Below, one piece after another: positions 5,912-12,675 of a stretch of DNA of 12,675 nt; within the stretch, counting starts at the first letter, position 1; each line of letters begins with the position of its first letter. A program made the translations under genes and the position numbers. A model generated the notes under the pieces. The model worked only from the letters and a program-made list of their open reading frames with translations, was not told where the DNA came from and did no database searches. The stretch lies in NCBI GenBank assembly GCA_902797125.1, contig CADBRS010000181.1, positions 1 to 12,675 on the forward strand, given 5' to 3'. The stretch comes from an uncultured Ruminococcus sp. (lineage in GTDB: Bacteria; Bacillota; Clostridia; Oscillospirales; CAG-272).

Positions 5912-8029
5912 ATGCAAACGTACGACAGACGCGAAGAAAGAACAGGTTTTCAGGAGATCAGAGACTATGATGAACGTTTTGATATTCAGGCAGATTTCGT
6001 GATGGTTTACGGTTTCAGGGATCTGAAAGCCAGAATCGCTCATTGGAAAAAACACGGTTATGTCGTTCACCTGATGACGGGCGTGTCATGGGGTGAGTAT
6101 CAGGACTATCTTTACGGCAGATTTGACGGCAGGGACCACCATGATGAAGGACAGGTCAATCATAATCTGAATGAGATCAACCACGGCAAAGACGTTCCGT
6201 ACATGGTCCCGTCGGTTTCTTTTTCCCATTATCTGGCTGAAAATCTGAAAAAGGCCGTCGACGCAGGCGTCGAGGCAATCCATCTGGAAGAACCGGAATT
6301 CTGGGTCGATGCGGGCTATTCGGAAGCTTTCAAGCGGGAATGGAAGATCTATTACAAAGAAGACTGGAAAGACCCGCAGGCCACAGCGGAGGGCCAATAT
6401 ATGGCTTCCAAACTGAAGCAGTTCCTGTACCGCCGCACGTTGGACCGGCTTTGTACCGAACTCAAGGAATATGCGATGGTCAAATACGGCCGTTTCCTGC
6501 GCTTCTATGTGCCTACTCATTCGCTGGTCAACTATTCGCAGTGGAAGATCGTTTCTCCGGAAGCATCCCTCATCGATCTGCCTACGATCGACGGATATAT
6601 CGCACAGATCTGGACAGGCACCTCTCGTACGGCGAACATCTTCAGGGGCGTTCTCCGCGAAAGAACGTTCGAGACGGCCTTTTGCGAGTATGGCATCATG
6701 CAGGAACTGGTCCGCGGAACGGGCAGAAAAATGTGGTATTTGCACGATCCCATAGAAGATGATCCCAATCATACATGGAAGGATTACCGTTCCAACTACT
6801 ATTGCACAGTCGTGGCATCCCTCTTCCAGCCGGAGATCTCGACATATGAGATCGCGCCCTGGCCGAGCCGCGTCTATACGGGAACGTATCCGAAAGAAGA
6901 CGGAACGGGCCGAGAGGGAATGCCCGAAGTATATAGGACCAATCTCACGACTGTCATGCATACGCTCAGAGATATGCAGACGGATGACGTTCAGTGGCTG
7001 ACCGATACAAAACAGGTCGGCGTTCTGCTGGCGGACTCTGCCATGTTCCAGAGGATCTATCCCGTTGGAGATCCATACAGACAGGAGAGTCAGCAGGTGA
7101 CCTGGAGTCCCTTCTACGGACTGTCCCTGCCTCTACTGAAGAGCGGGATCTGCGTTCGTCCTGTCCAGTTGGATAACGTCCGCCGTTTCGCGGGCTATCT
7201 TGCAGGTTATGACAAGCTGGTCCTCTCGTATGAGTTCATGAAACCCGAAACGCCGGATGTGCACAATGCGCTGGCTCAGTGGGTTCGCGGAGGCGGAACG
7301 CTGATCTACGTAGGGGACGGTTCCGATGCGTTCCACAGCATTAGACACTGGTGGAACCGAGACGGACTGGATTACCGCAATCCTGCCGAACATCTGTTTG
7401 AGTGCATGGGTCTTGAAAGAGATCCTCAAACAGGCGTTTATCCCGTGGAAAAGGGGTTCGTGGCCGTATACCGCGAGTATCCGGGCCATATCGCAAAAGA
7501 AGGGGCACTTTGCGACGCATATCTCAAACTGGTCGGAGATGCGTTCGACGCGTCCGGAGACAAATTGAAGAAAGACGCACGCTTCGCGCTCCGCAGAGGA
7601 CAGTATGTCGTGACTGCCGTTCTGGATGAATCCGACAGTCAGGGCGGTTTGCAACTCAAAGGCCGGTTCATCGATCTGTTCGACGACAAACTGACCGTCG
7701 TGAAAGACCCGGTCGTGACCGAAGGTCAGGTCAAGCTGTGGCTGGATCTTTCCAGGATAGACCGGTCCTCCAGTTCGGATATTTTGGCCGCGTCCGGCAG
7801 AGTTTCCGATCTGAAGGCTTCACAGAGGAATCTTTCTTTCAAATTGACCGGACCGAATCCGATGACGGCCGCAGTCCGCGTCTGGACCAAGCGTCCCCCG
7901 AAGGCTGTTTCGGCATCTGTCAAAGGTGAACCGATTGCCGTCGATCTTTCCTATGAACAGGAAAGCGGGACCAGTTATTTGACATTTGCTTCTTCCACCG
8001 AAGGAGTTAAGGTCAAAATCGCATTCTAA
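5912..8029 (+). CDS. Putative cytosolic glycoside hydrolase, GH42-like three-domain architecture
   Basis: This is a 705-residue protein without signal peptide. Residues 1 to about 350 look like a TIM barrel of the GH-A type. The YVVHLMTGVSWGEYQ strand (50-64), AIHLEEPEFW (122-131) and ETAFCEYGIM (254-263) sit where barrel enzymes carry catalytic acids, so Glu126/127/129 and Glu254/259 are the candidates. Residues 367-505 resemble the flavodoxin/glutaminase-like domain of GH42 beta-galactosidases (QVGVLLADSAMFQ; YDKLVLSYEF; WVRGGGTLIYVGDG). Residues 555-705 look like C-terminal beta-sandwich strands. I cannot assign a GH family number. Start: ATG 5912 follows GGGAGG with 7-8 nt spacing; a TTG at 5897 would place the binding site inside the gene. 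It is the first gene of the operon, with the beta-helix lipoprotein 12 bp downstream. Because it is cytosolic, it probably acts on imported oligosaccharides; the substrate is unknown. Confidence 0.7.
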   Translation: MQTYDRREERTGFQEIRDYDERFDIQADFVMVYGFRDLKARIAHWKKHGYVVHLMTGVSWGEYQDYLYGRFDGRDHHDEGQVNHNLNEINHGKDVPYMVPSVSFSHYLAENLKKAVDAGVEAIHLEEPEFWVDAGYSEAFKREWKIYYKEDWKDPQATAEGQYMASKLKQFLYRRTLDRLCTELKEYAMVKYGRFLRFYVPTHSLVNYSQWKIVSPEASLIDLPTIDGYIAQIWTGTSRTANIFRGVLRERTFETAFCEYGIMQELVRGTGRKMWYLHDPIEDDPNHTWKDYRSNYYCTVVASLFQPEISTYEIAPWPSRVYTGTYPKEDGTGREGMPEVYRTNLTTVMHTLRDMQTDDVQWLTDTKQVGVLLADSAMFQRIYPVGDPYRQESQQVTWSPFYGLSLPLLKSGICVRPVQLDNVRRFAGYLAGYDKLVLSYEFMKPETPDVHNALAQWVRGGGTLIYVGDGSDAFHSIRHWWNRDGLDYRNPAEHLFECMGLERDPQTGVYPVEKGFVAVYREYPGHIAKEGALCDAYLKLVGDAFDASGDKLKKDARFALRRGQYVVTAVLDESDSQGGLQLKGRFIDLFDDKLTVVKDPVVTEGQVKLWLDLSRIDRSSSSDILAASGRVSDLKASQRNLSFKLTGPNPMTAAVRVWTKRPPKAVSASVKGEPIAVDLSYEQESGTSYLTFASSTEGVKVKIAF

Positions 8030-8041
8030 CGGAGTCAGACT

Positions 8042-10897
8042 ATGCAAAAACGACACCATCTTCTCGTTTGGATCGCCTCGCTGCTGCTGGTTTGCCTTCT
8101 GGTGCCGCTTGTAGCGGCATGCGGCGGACCGGGGAATATGCCGGATACCGAATCCGAATCGGAAATGATGACTGAGACAGAAAGCGAACGCGAAGCAGAA
8201 TCTGTCACAGGACAAGAGAGCCAGAAGGTCGAAACGGAAACGAAAAAAATGGATACGCAGACAGAGACGGAAACGAAAAAACTGACAGAACTCGAAAAAG
8301 TGACGGCAGGGATCACGACCGAAGCCGAACTGACCCAAACGGTTCAGGTCATTGACGGCACCCTCTATATGCCGTTAAACGTTCATGACGGAGCCTACTA
8401 TTCGCAAAAAAATCCTGCGGGCACGCCCATCGCAATTGAGCCTCTGATTTCTGACGGGATGTTCGGAAAATGTTTTGTTTACGAAGATTTGCCGCTCCGG
8501 AACGGTTGGTTTTTCCGCTGCGGATCCAACTCGGGCGCTTTCCGCGTTTCCTTGACGAAAGAAAGCGAGATCACTTTTTGGGTCTATGTCAGCGATAAAA
8601 GTTCACTGATTCAGGCCGAGTTTGAACTCGGTTCGAATCAGCACATCGATCAGATGGAAAAAGAATGGGGATTCCTCAACCAGCTCAAGAACAACGGATG
8701 GAACAAGATCACGCTGGATCTGAAGACCACCGGAAACCTGGATCTGAGCTCTGTTTCCAGGTGGCGTCTGTTCTATCTCAGCAACGCGACGAGCGGTTCC
8801 GTCACGCTGGCGGTAGACGATATCCGCATCACTCATGCAGTCGATCTGACCGATCAGGATGATTTAAAACCCGCCGTACAGACTGCCAAACTGGTCGTCA
8901 ATCCTTTTGATTCGCAGATCATTCATGTGGCGGATCTGGATGTGACGCAGGCTCCGTATTCGGCCGATACGACGGGAGCGGCGGATTGCAGTTCCGTCCT
9001 GACCCGGGCATTGACCGATTGCTCCGAATCCGGAGGCGGGACCGTTTATCTGCCTTCGGGCACCTATCTGATCAGTAAACCCGTGACCATTCCCGCCAAT
9101 GTAACGTTGGCCGGAGACTTCAGACCGATGGGGGATGGAGCAGTAGATGGGAATTTCGGAACGGTTTTGTGCTTGAAAGGATCACAGACGACTTTGAAAC
9201 TCAGCGCTGCTTCCGGCGTCGACGGTTTGACTGTCTACTATCCGGAGCAGCTCATCAACAGTGTGATCGGATATGCTCCGACCTTTACAGCGGCTTCAGG
9301 TAGCACGGTCAGGAACGTCAATCTGGTCAACAGTTATGACGCCTACACCATTGAGACCGGACACGGCATGCTGACCGTGGACGGGTTGCGGGGAACCGTG
9401 CTTCATCAGGGTCTCCTGATCGGCTACGCCGCTGAGATCGACGTTTTTGAAAATATCAATCTGGGTCCCGCATATTGGCATCTTTATGATTCCTCTGTCA
9501 CTGAAAACGCCGTCCGGAACGTGATGTCCTCCAAGAGCACATACGGTATGCGCCTCTGGGGCGATGAAGGGACGATGGTCGCAAACATGCGTCTGGACGG
9601 ATTCAACACGGGTATATACACGGAAAAGACCCGCAGAAGTGACGGAGCGGAAGTTTACGGTCAGTTTATCAACATCGAGATCAAAAACGCAAAAAAGGGC
9701 GTCGTCATTGATGCAGCCTATACCCAGATGGGAGACGAATTCGCCTACAGCACGATCGCGGGTTCCGAAGCCGCATTCGTCAACAACACGAGTCAGGTCG
9801 TCAAATTCTTCAAATGTACCTTGAAGGGCAGCATACAGTGTCCCGAGAGTTATTACACACAGACAGATAAGGATGTCACTGTTCCGCAGTTCAGCCGGTC
9901 TCCGGAATTGATCGCACCGCTCAAACTGTTCAACGTTCACACGGATTACGAAGCCGTTCGTACCGGCAAAGCCGATGCGTCCGAAGCGATCCAGAAGGCC
10001 CTTGACGATGCGCACAGGCAGGGAGGCGGTTACGTGTATATCCCCGGCGGCGAGTACCTGATTCAGAAGTCCCTGACGGTCTATGATGATACGATCCTGA
10101 TAGGAGCCAATGCTTCCGGTTCTTTCGACTGCGGAGGAAACGGGACGACTCTGCTCGCAGATTGGGGACTCAACGGAAACACAGAATCGGAACAGGGGCT
10201 GATCACGATCACCGGATCTGATTCCGGACTGGCCTATATGCGGGTCGTATACATCAAAAACGGACTCAGAGCCGTTGACGACGATACGTTCGATTCCTAC
10301 GCTCCCATCGCACTGATTTGCGGGGACCGTGTCACGGTCTCATTCGTTCAGGGCTACAATACAGCTCACGGCATCGTGGTATCCGGATCTCAGAATGTGT
10401 TCCTCTATCGCATTTGCGGAGGATTCTATGCAACGGGCATCACGATCCGAAACTCCAAAAACGTCCGTGCAGATGCGGTATTGGCCAATCTGGCGGGGCA
10501 GGCATCGACCAGTTATGCGTCTTTCCAGACCTACCCGACGGTCGATTCAGCCACCATGCAGGAAATGGGCAGGAAACATCTGACGCTGTTCGTTGTGGAG
10601 GATTCTGAAGACATTGAAATCGTGAATTCCTTTGCCTATAAGCCGCAGATGTTTATCAAAACGAGCCGTTCTGCCGTTTCATGCTTCAACATTTACAGCA
10701 GCCGGATGGGAACTGAGAATACGATGATTAATCAGCTCGGCGGTTCGTTCAACGCCGTCAACGTATTCCTGAAGTTTACGATGATCATCACGGCCAAGAA
10801 GGCTTTGCCCGCCCAGGATCTGGAATATCATATCTTCAATATCAAGGGACAAGGATTGCCCGTTTCGGATAATGATCGGGACTATAAGGTGCCTTAA
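8042..10897 (+). CDS. Surface lipoprotein with a carbohydrate-binding-like domain and two tandem pectate-lyase-type beta-helix domains
   Basis: This is a 951-residue exported protein. KRHH and a hydrophobic segment (7-25) end in the lipobox LVAAC, so Cys27 is the predicted lipidated N-terminus. Residues 35-90 form an E/T/S/K-rich stalk. Residues 100-268 look like a beta-sandwich similar to carbohydrate-binding modules (FRVSLTKESEITFWVYV; GWNKITLDL; VTLAVDDIRI). Two right-handed beta-helix units follow, each opening with the Pectate_lyase_3/GH28-like signature: TGAADCSSVLTRALTDC and GGGTVYLPSGTYLI (311-344), then GKADASEAIQKALDDA and GGGYVYIPGGEYLI (642-674). Two tandem units of this kind also make up GH55 beta-1,3-glucanases, so glucanase, polysaccharide lyase or pure binding are all possible. 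Catalytic residues could not be identified. The ATG follows GGAG by 8-9 nt and is 12 bp after the GH42-like gene, so the two are co-transcribed. Confidence 0.8.
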   Translation: MQKRHHLLVWIASLLLVCLLVPLVAACGGPGNMPDTESESEMMTETESEREAESVTGQESQKVETETKKMDTQTETETKKLTELEKVTAGITTEAELTQTVQVIDGTLYMPLNVHDGAYYSQKNPAGTPIAIEPLISDGMFGKCFVYEDLPLRNGWFFRCGSNSGAFRVSLTKESEITFWVYVSDKSSLIQAEFELGSNQHIDQMEKEWGFLNQLKNNGWNKITLDLKTTGNLDLSSVSRWRLFYLSNATSGSVTLAVDDIRITHAVDLTDQDDLKPAVQTAKLVVNPFDSQIIHVADLDVTQAPYSADTTGAADCSSVLTRALTDCSESGGGTVYLPSGTYLISKPVTIPANVTLAGDFRPMGDGAVDGNFGTVLCLKGSQTTLKLSAASGVDGLTVYYPEQLINSVIGYAPTFTAASGSTVRNVNLVNSYDAYTIETGHGMLTVDGLRGTVLHQGLLIGYAAEIDVFENINLGPAYWHLYDSSVTENAVRNVMSSKSTYGMRLWGDEGTMVANMRLDGFNTGIYTEKTRRSDGAEVYGQFINIEIKNAKKGVVIDAAYTQMGDEFAYSTIAGSEAAFVNNTSQVVKFFKCTLKGSIQCPESYYTQTDKDVTVPQFSRSPELIAPLKLFNVHTDYEAVRTGKADASEAIQKALDDAHRQGGGYVYIPGGEYLIQKSLTVYDDTILIGANASGSFDCGGNGTTLLADWGLNGNTESEQGLITITGSDSGLAYMRVVYIKNGLRAVDDDTFDSYAPIALICGDRVTVSFVQGYNTAHGIVVSGSQNVFLYRICGGFYATGITIRNSKNVRADAVLANLAGQASTSYASFQTYPTVDSATMQEMGRKHLTLFVVEDSEDIEIVNSFAYKPQMFIKTSRSAVSCFNIYSSRMGTENTMINQLGGSFNAVNVFLKFTMIITAKKALPAQDLEYHIFNIKGQGLPVSDNDRDYKVP
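8231..8281 (+). repeat. Short in-frame direct repeat coding for the lipoprotein stalk
   Basis: GAAACGGAAACGAAAAAA (8231-8248) recurs as GAGACGGAAACGAAAAAA (8264-8281), one base different and 33 bp apart, so in frame. It encodes the repeated ETETKK units at residues 64-69 and 75-80. Such low-complexity stalk repeats can change copy number by slippage and alter the distance from membrane to domain. Confidence 0.7.
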
Positions 10898-10899
10898 TC

Positions 10900-11325
10900 A
10901 TGCAATTGCTCGATTTAAAAGTCACAACAAGGCACTGGTCCCCCTCAGATCCTTTGCAAAAAGATGAAACGACCTGTCGGACAAAAGGGATCCTCAGGCA
11001 AAAAGATGACCATGACACCCTCCGTTATCAGCTGGTCCTCGGCGATAAAGGGGACAATGGCAACTTTCGATGTGAATGGATCCTTCCGCATTCTGACACC
11101 GGTGTCACCATGAAACAGACCGGGGACTCAGACGTTTGCATTTCTTTTGTGAGAGGAAATGCGTCCGAAACGATCTACAGAATTCAGAACGGAGAAATCG
11201 CTTTCCGTACAGAGACGCTGGATCTGGTGAAAACCCGGGACAGTCTGTACGTCAGATATGATCTGATCGCTCCAAACGGAGAAAGAACTTGCCATGAGAT
11301 CCTTTGGAACAAGGCGTCTCAATAG
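10900..11325 (+). CDS. Small DUF1934-like (YwiB-type) beta-barrel protein
   Basis: The product has 141 residues, no signal peptide and no membrane segment. It is rich in predicted beta strands. Spacing of its C-terminal half (TGDSDVCISFVRGN, then IYRIQNGEIAFRTETLDLV, then SLYVRYDLIAPNGE) resembles the calycin-like DUF1934/YwiB family of Firmicutes, whose function is not known. The match is by pattern only and the sequence is divergent. The ATG starts 2 nt after the lipoprotein stop, and AAGGTG inside the end of that gene can serve as ribosome binding site, so translation is probably coupled. It closes the three-gene operon and is followed by a hairpin terminator region. A link to polysaccharide use is suggested only by position. 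Confidence 0.55.
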   Translation: MQLLDLKVTTRHWSPSDPLQKDETTCRTKGILRQKDDHDTLRYQLVLGDKGDNGNFRCEWILPHSDTGVTMKQTGDSDVCISFVRGNASETIYRIQNGEIAFRTETLDLVKTRDSLYVRYDLIAPNGERTCHEILWNKASQ

Positions 11326-11353
11326 TTCTCCATTCAATCTTATGGGACAACCC

Positions 11354-11391
11354 AAAAATGAGCCTCACGCGATTTCGGTCGTGTGAGGCTC
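11354..11391. terminator. Terminator hairpin between the beta-helix operon and metA
   Basis: A 13-bp stem with one G-U pair (11360-11372 with 11379-11391, beginning GAGCCTCAC and ending GTGAGGCTC) encloses a 6-nt loop. On the minus strand it is followed by A and five T (complement of 11354-11358), a good intrinsic terminator for metA. On the plus strand the tail is TGTTGG, so it would stop the upstream operon less efficiently. Confidence 0.8.
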
Positions 11392-11429
11392 TGTTGGCAA
11401 TGGGTTATGAGATGAGCGAGAGAAACCGG

Positions 11430-12347
11430 TCATTGGATATTTGAACGCTCATAAGGTGTGGACTGATAAACGAAATAGTTCAGCCAGTTGGAATAGAGGA
11501 GATTGGCGCACCCTCTCCATGTGACGACGGGAGACTTCGTTTCATCATCATTTTCAAAATAATGTTTCGGCAGATCGATCGGCAATCCTGCATTCTTATC
11601 CCGTAAATATTCGTTCTTCAGCGTTTCGGGATCATATTCCGGGTGGTTCATGACAAAGATCTGCTTGCCTTTTTCCGTCATACAGATATAGACGCCCGTC
11701 TCTTCCGAACTGGCCAGGATCTTGAGTTCCGGCCTTTTTTCTATGGCAGAACGGGGTGATTCCGTGTGCCTGGACACGGGAACATTGAAGACGTCGTCAA
11801 AGCCTCTTAACAGGATGGCTTTTTTGTAATCTGCTTGGAGGGGGTAGACACCGAACAGCTTTTTCTCGAGTTGCTTTTTCGGAATTCCGAAATGATAATA
11901 TAAACCGGCCTGAGCGCCCCAGCAGATATGCAACGTGCTCGTCACGTGCGTTTTGGACCATTCCATGATCTGACACAATTCATCCCAATACTCCACCTGC
12001 TCGAATGGGATTTGTTCGACAGGCGCGCCTGTGATGATCAGGCCGTCGAACTTTTCATCCGCGACATCTTCAAACGTTTTGTAAAACTGAAGCATGTGGT
12101 CGGACGACGTGTGGGAAGCCTGATGAGAGGCCGTCTGGATCAGTTCCAATTCGACCTGAAGGGGAGTGTTTCCCAGAAGTCTTGCGATCTGTGTCTCCGT
12201 TGCGATCTTCAAAGGCATCAGATTGAGCATCAGGATATGAAGGGGACGGATATCCTGCGTGATAGCCCGGGTCTCCGTCATGACAAAAATGTTTTCGTTC
12301 AGCAGCGTTTGCGTTGCAGGCAGCTGATTGGGTATTTTGATGGGCAT
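11430..12347 (-). CDS. metA: Homoserine O-acetyltransferase (MetA family)
   Basis: MetA acylates L-homoserine, the first committed step of methionine synthesis. The product is 305 residues from ATG 12347, which gives the canonical MPIKIPNQLPA start; GGAGG lies 10 nt upstream. A TTG two codons earlier is less likely. The numbering matches E. coli MetA: Cys142 (HICWGAQAG) is the nucleophile and His235 and Glu237 (MNHPEYDP) complete the active site. Residue 111 is Glu (TGAPVEQIPF), the position known to select acetyl-CoA; succinyltransferases such as the E. coli enzyme have Gly there. The product should therefore be O-acetylhomoserine despite the older family name succinyltransferase. The gene begins 33 bp after the leucine-rich-repeat gene with no visible terminator, T-box or SAM riboswitch in that gap, so it may be read through from upstream. 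Confidence 0.96.
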   Translation of the reverse strand: MPIKIPNQLPATQTLLNENIFVMTETRAITQDIRPLHILMLNLMPLKIATETQIARLLGNTPLQVELELIQTASHQASHTSSDHMLQFYKTFEDVADEKFDGLIITGAPVEQIPFEQVEYWDELCQIMEWSKTHVTSTLHICWGAQAGLYYHFGIPKKQLEKKLFGVYPLQADYKKAILLRGFDDVFNVPVSRHTESPRSAIEKRPELKILASSEETGVYICMTEKGKQIFVMNHPEYDPETLKNEYLRDKNAGLPIDLPKHYFENDDETKSPVVTWRGCANLLYSNWLNYFVYQSTPYERSNIQ

Positions 12348-12380
12348 GGACAATCATCCTCCATGTTGTGATCTAATATG

Positions 12381-12675
12381 TTACGTGCTTTTTTCCTGAC
12401 TTTCCAGTTCCCAGCGGGCCGCGATTGGGGTATGGTAAAAAACATCATCCCCAAGCTGGGTCTCGGGCGAGACTGAGACGTTATCCAAAGAAATGCATTC
12501 GGCGAAAGCGGAACTGCCGATCTGCTTCAATCCCGTCGGAAAGGAAACTTCTTTCAGCGATAAGCACAGATGAAACGCCTGAATGTCGATGGTTTCCAGC
12601 GAATCGGGGAAAGAAACGCTTTGGAGCCGTTCACATCCGTAAAACGAGCCTTTTCCGATCGTTTTGCAGTTTTCG
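12381..12675 (-). CDS. BspA-like leucine-rich-repeat protein (C-terminal part; runs off the window)
   Basis: A reading frame enters at the window edge and stops at TAA 12383-12381, giving 97 residues. It consists of three LRR_5/BspA-type repeats of 22-23 residues: IGKGSFYGCERLQSVSFPDS, then IDIQAFHLCLSLKEVSFPTG, then IGSSAFAECISLDNVSVSPE, ending with a partial unit (LGDDVFYHTPI) and a hydrophilic tail. The aromatic-x-x-C-x-x-L pattern is diagnostic. Members are often secreted or surface proteins that bind other proteins or host surfaces, but the N-terminus with any signal peptide is outside the window. No C-terminal anchor (LPxTG, SLH or membrane helix) is seen. Confidence 0.85.
   Translation of the reverse strand, partial: ENCKTIGKGSFYGCERLQSVSFPDSLETIDIQAFHLCLSLKEVSFPTGLKQIGSSAFAECISLDNVSVSPETQLGDDVFYHTPIAARWELESQEKST

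Noticed and set aside
6086..6961. Open frame of 291 codons on the minus strand inside the GH42-like gene
   Set aside because: Its composition (many R, H, C, F, D) is typical of an antisense shadow; no family motif, and the plus-strand gene is well supported.
8231..8281. Tandem repeat array suggestive of CRISPR or phase variation
   Set aside because: There are only two imperfect copies, in frame within a coding stalk; nothing like CRISPR spacing, and slippage of 33 bp would not break the frame.
9296..10015. Minus-strand open frame of 239 codons inside the beta-helix gene
   Set aside because: Antisense shadow of a clear beta-helix coding region with no start signal or family match.
12348..12383. 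SAM riboswitch or T-box before metA
   Set aside because: The gap to the upstream gene is too short and no matching conserved elements are present.

Overview
The window looks like chromosomal DNA of a carbohydrate-using Gram-positive bacterium of the Clostridia type, probably from a gut or rumen community. The evidence is roughly 50% GC, strong GGAGG-type ribosome binding sites, sigma-A-like promoters, a lipoprotein with an E/T/S-rich stalk, a BspA-like leucine-rich-repeat protein, and several families common in Clostridia (a MutS-related ATPase, a stand-alone E2-like acyltransferase and a LacX-type sugar epimerase). No phage, transposon, CRISPR, tRNA or rRNA feature was seen. The taxonomic guess is inference.

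Layout. (1) 1-1598, minus strand: a PHP-family phosphoesterase (HisJ-like) followed after 15 bp by a MutS-related protein cut by the window edge. One promoter at about 1643-1671 serves both. (2) 1822-3222, plus strand: uxaC, glucuronate/galacturonate isomerase, divergent from (1). It has its own promoter and a near-perfect 18-bp palindrome just upstream of the -35, a good operator candidate. (3) 3280-5668, minus strand: rnhA, an E2/CAT-like protein and a LacX-type aldose epimerase, tightly packed as an operon that converges on uxaC at a strong hairpin. (4) 5912-11325, plus strand: a three-gene operon of a cytosolic GH42-like putative glycoside hydrolase, a 951-residue surface lipoprotein with a carbohydrate-binding-like domain and two tandem pectate-lyase-type beta-helix domains, and a small DUF1934-like beta-barrel protein. 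(5) 11430-12675, minus strand: metA (homoserine O-acetyltransferase by its Glu111), preceded by the 3' end of a leucine-rich-repeat protein gene. A second strong hairpin separates it from the operon in (4).

Functional reading. The most distinctive part is region (4). A surface beta-helix protein could bind or cleave a polysaccharide, probably acidic or beta-linked, and a cytosolic GH42-like enzyme could process the imported oligosaccharide. The nearby uxaC would feed released uronic acid into central metabolism, and the aldose epimerase would act on free sugars. No transporter or regulator gene lies in the window, so the pathway is incomplete here and the substrate is not established. The remaining genes are housekeeping: methionine synthesis, RNase HI and a PHP phosphatase.
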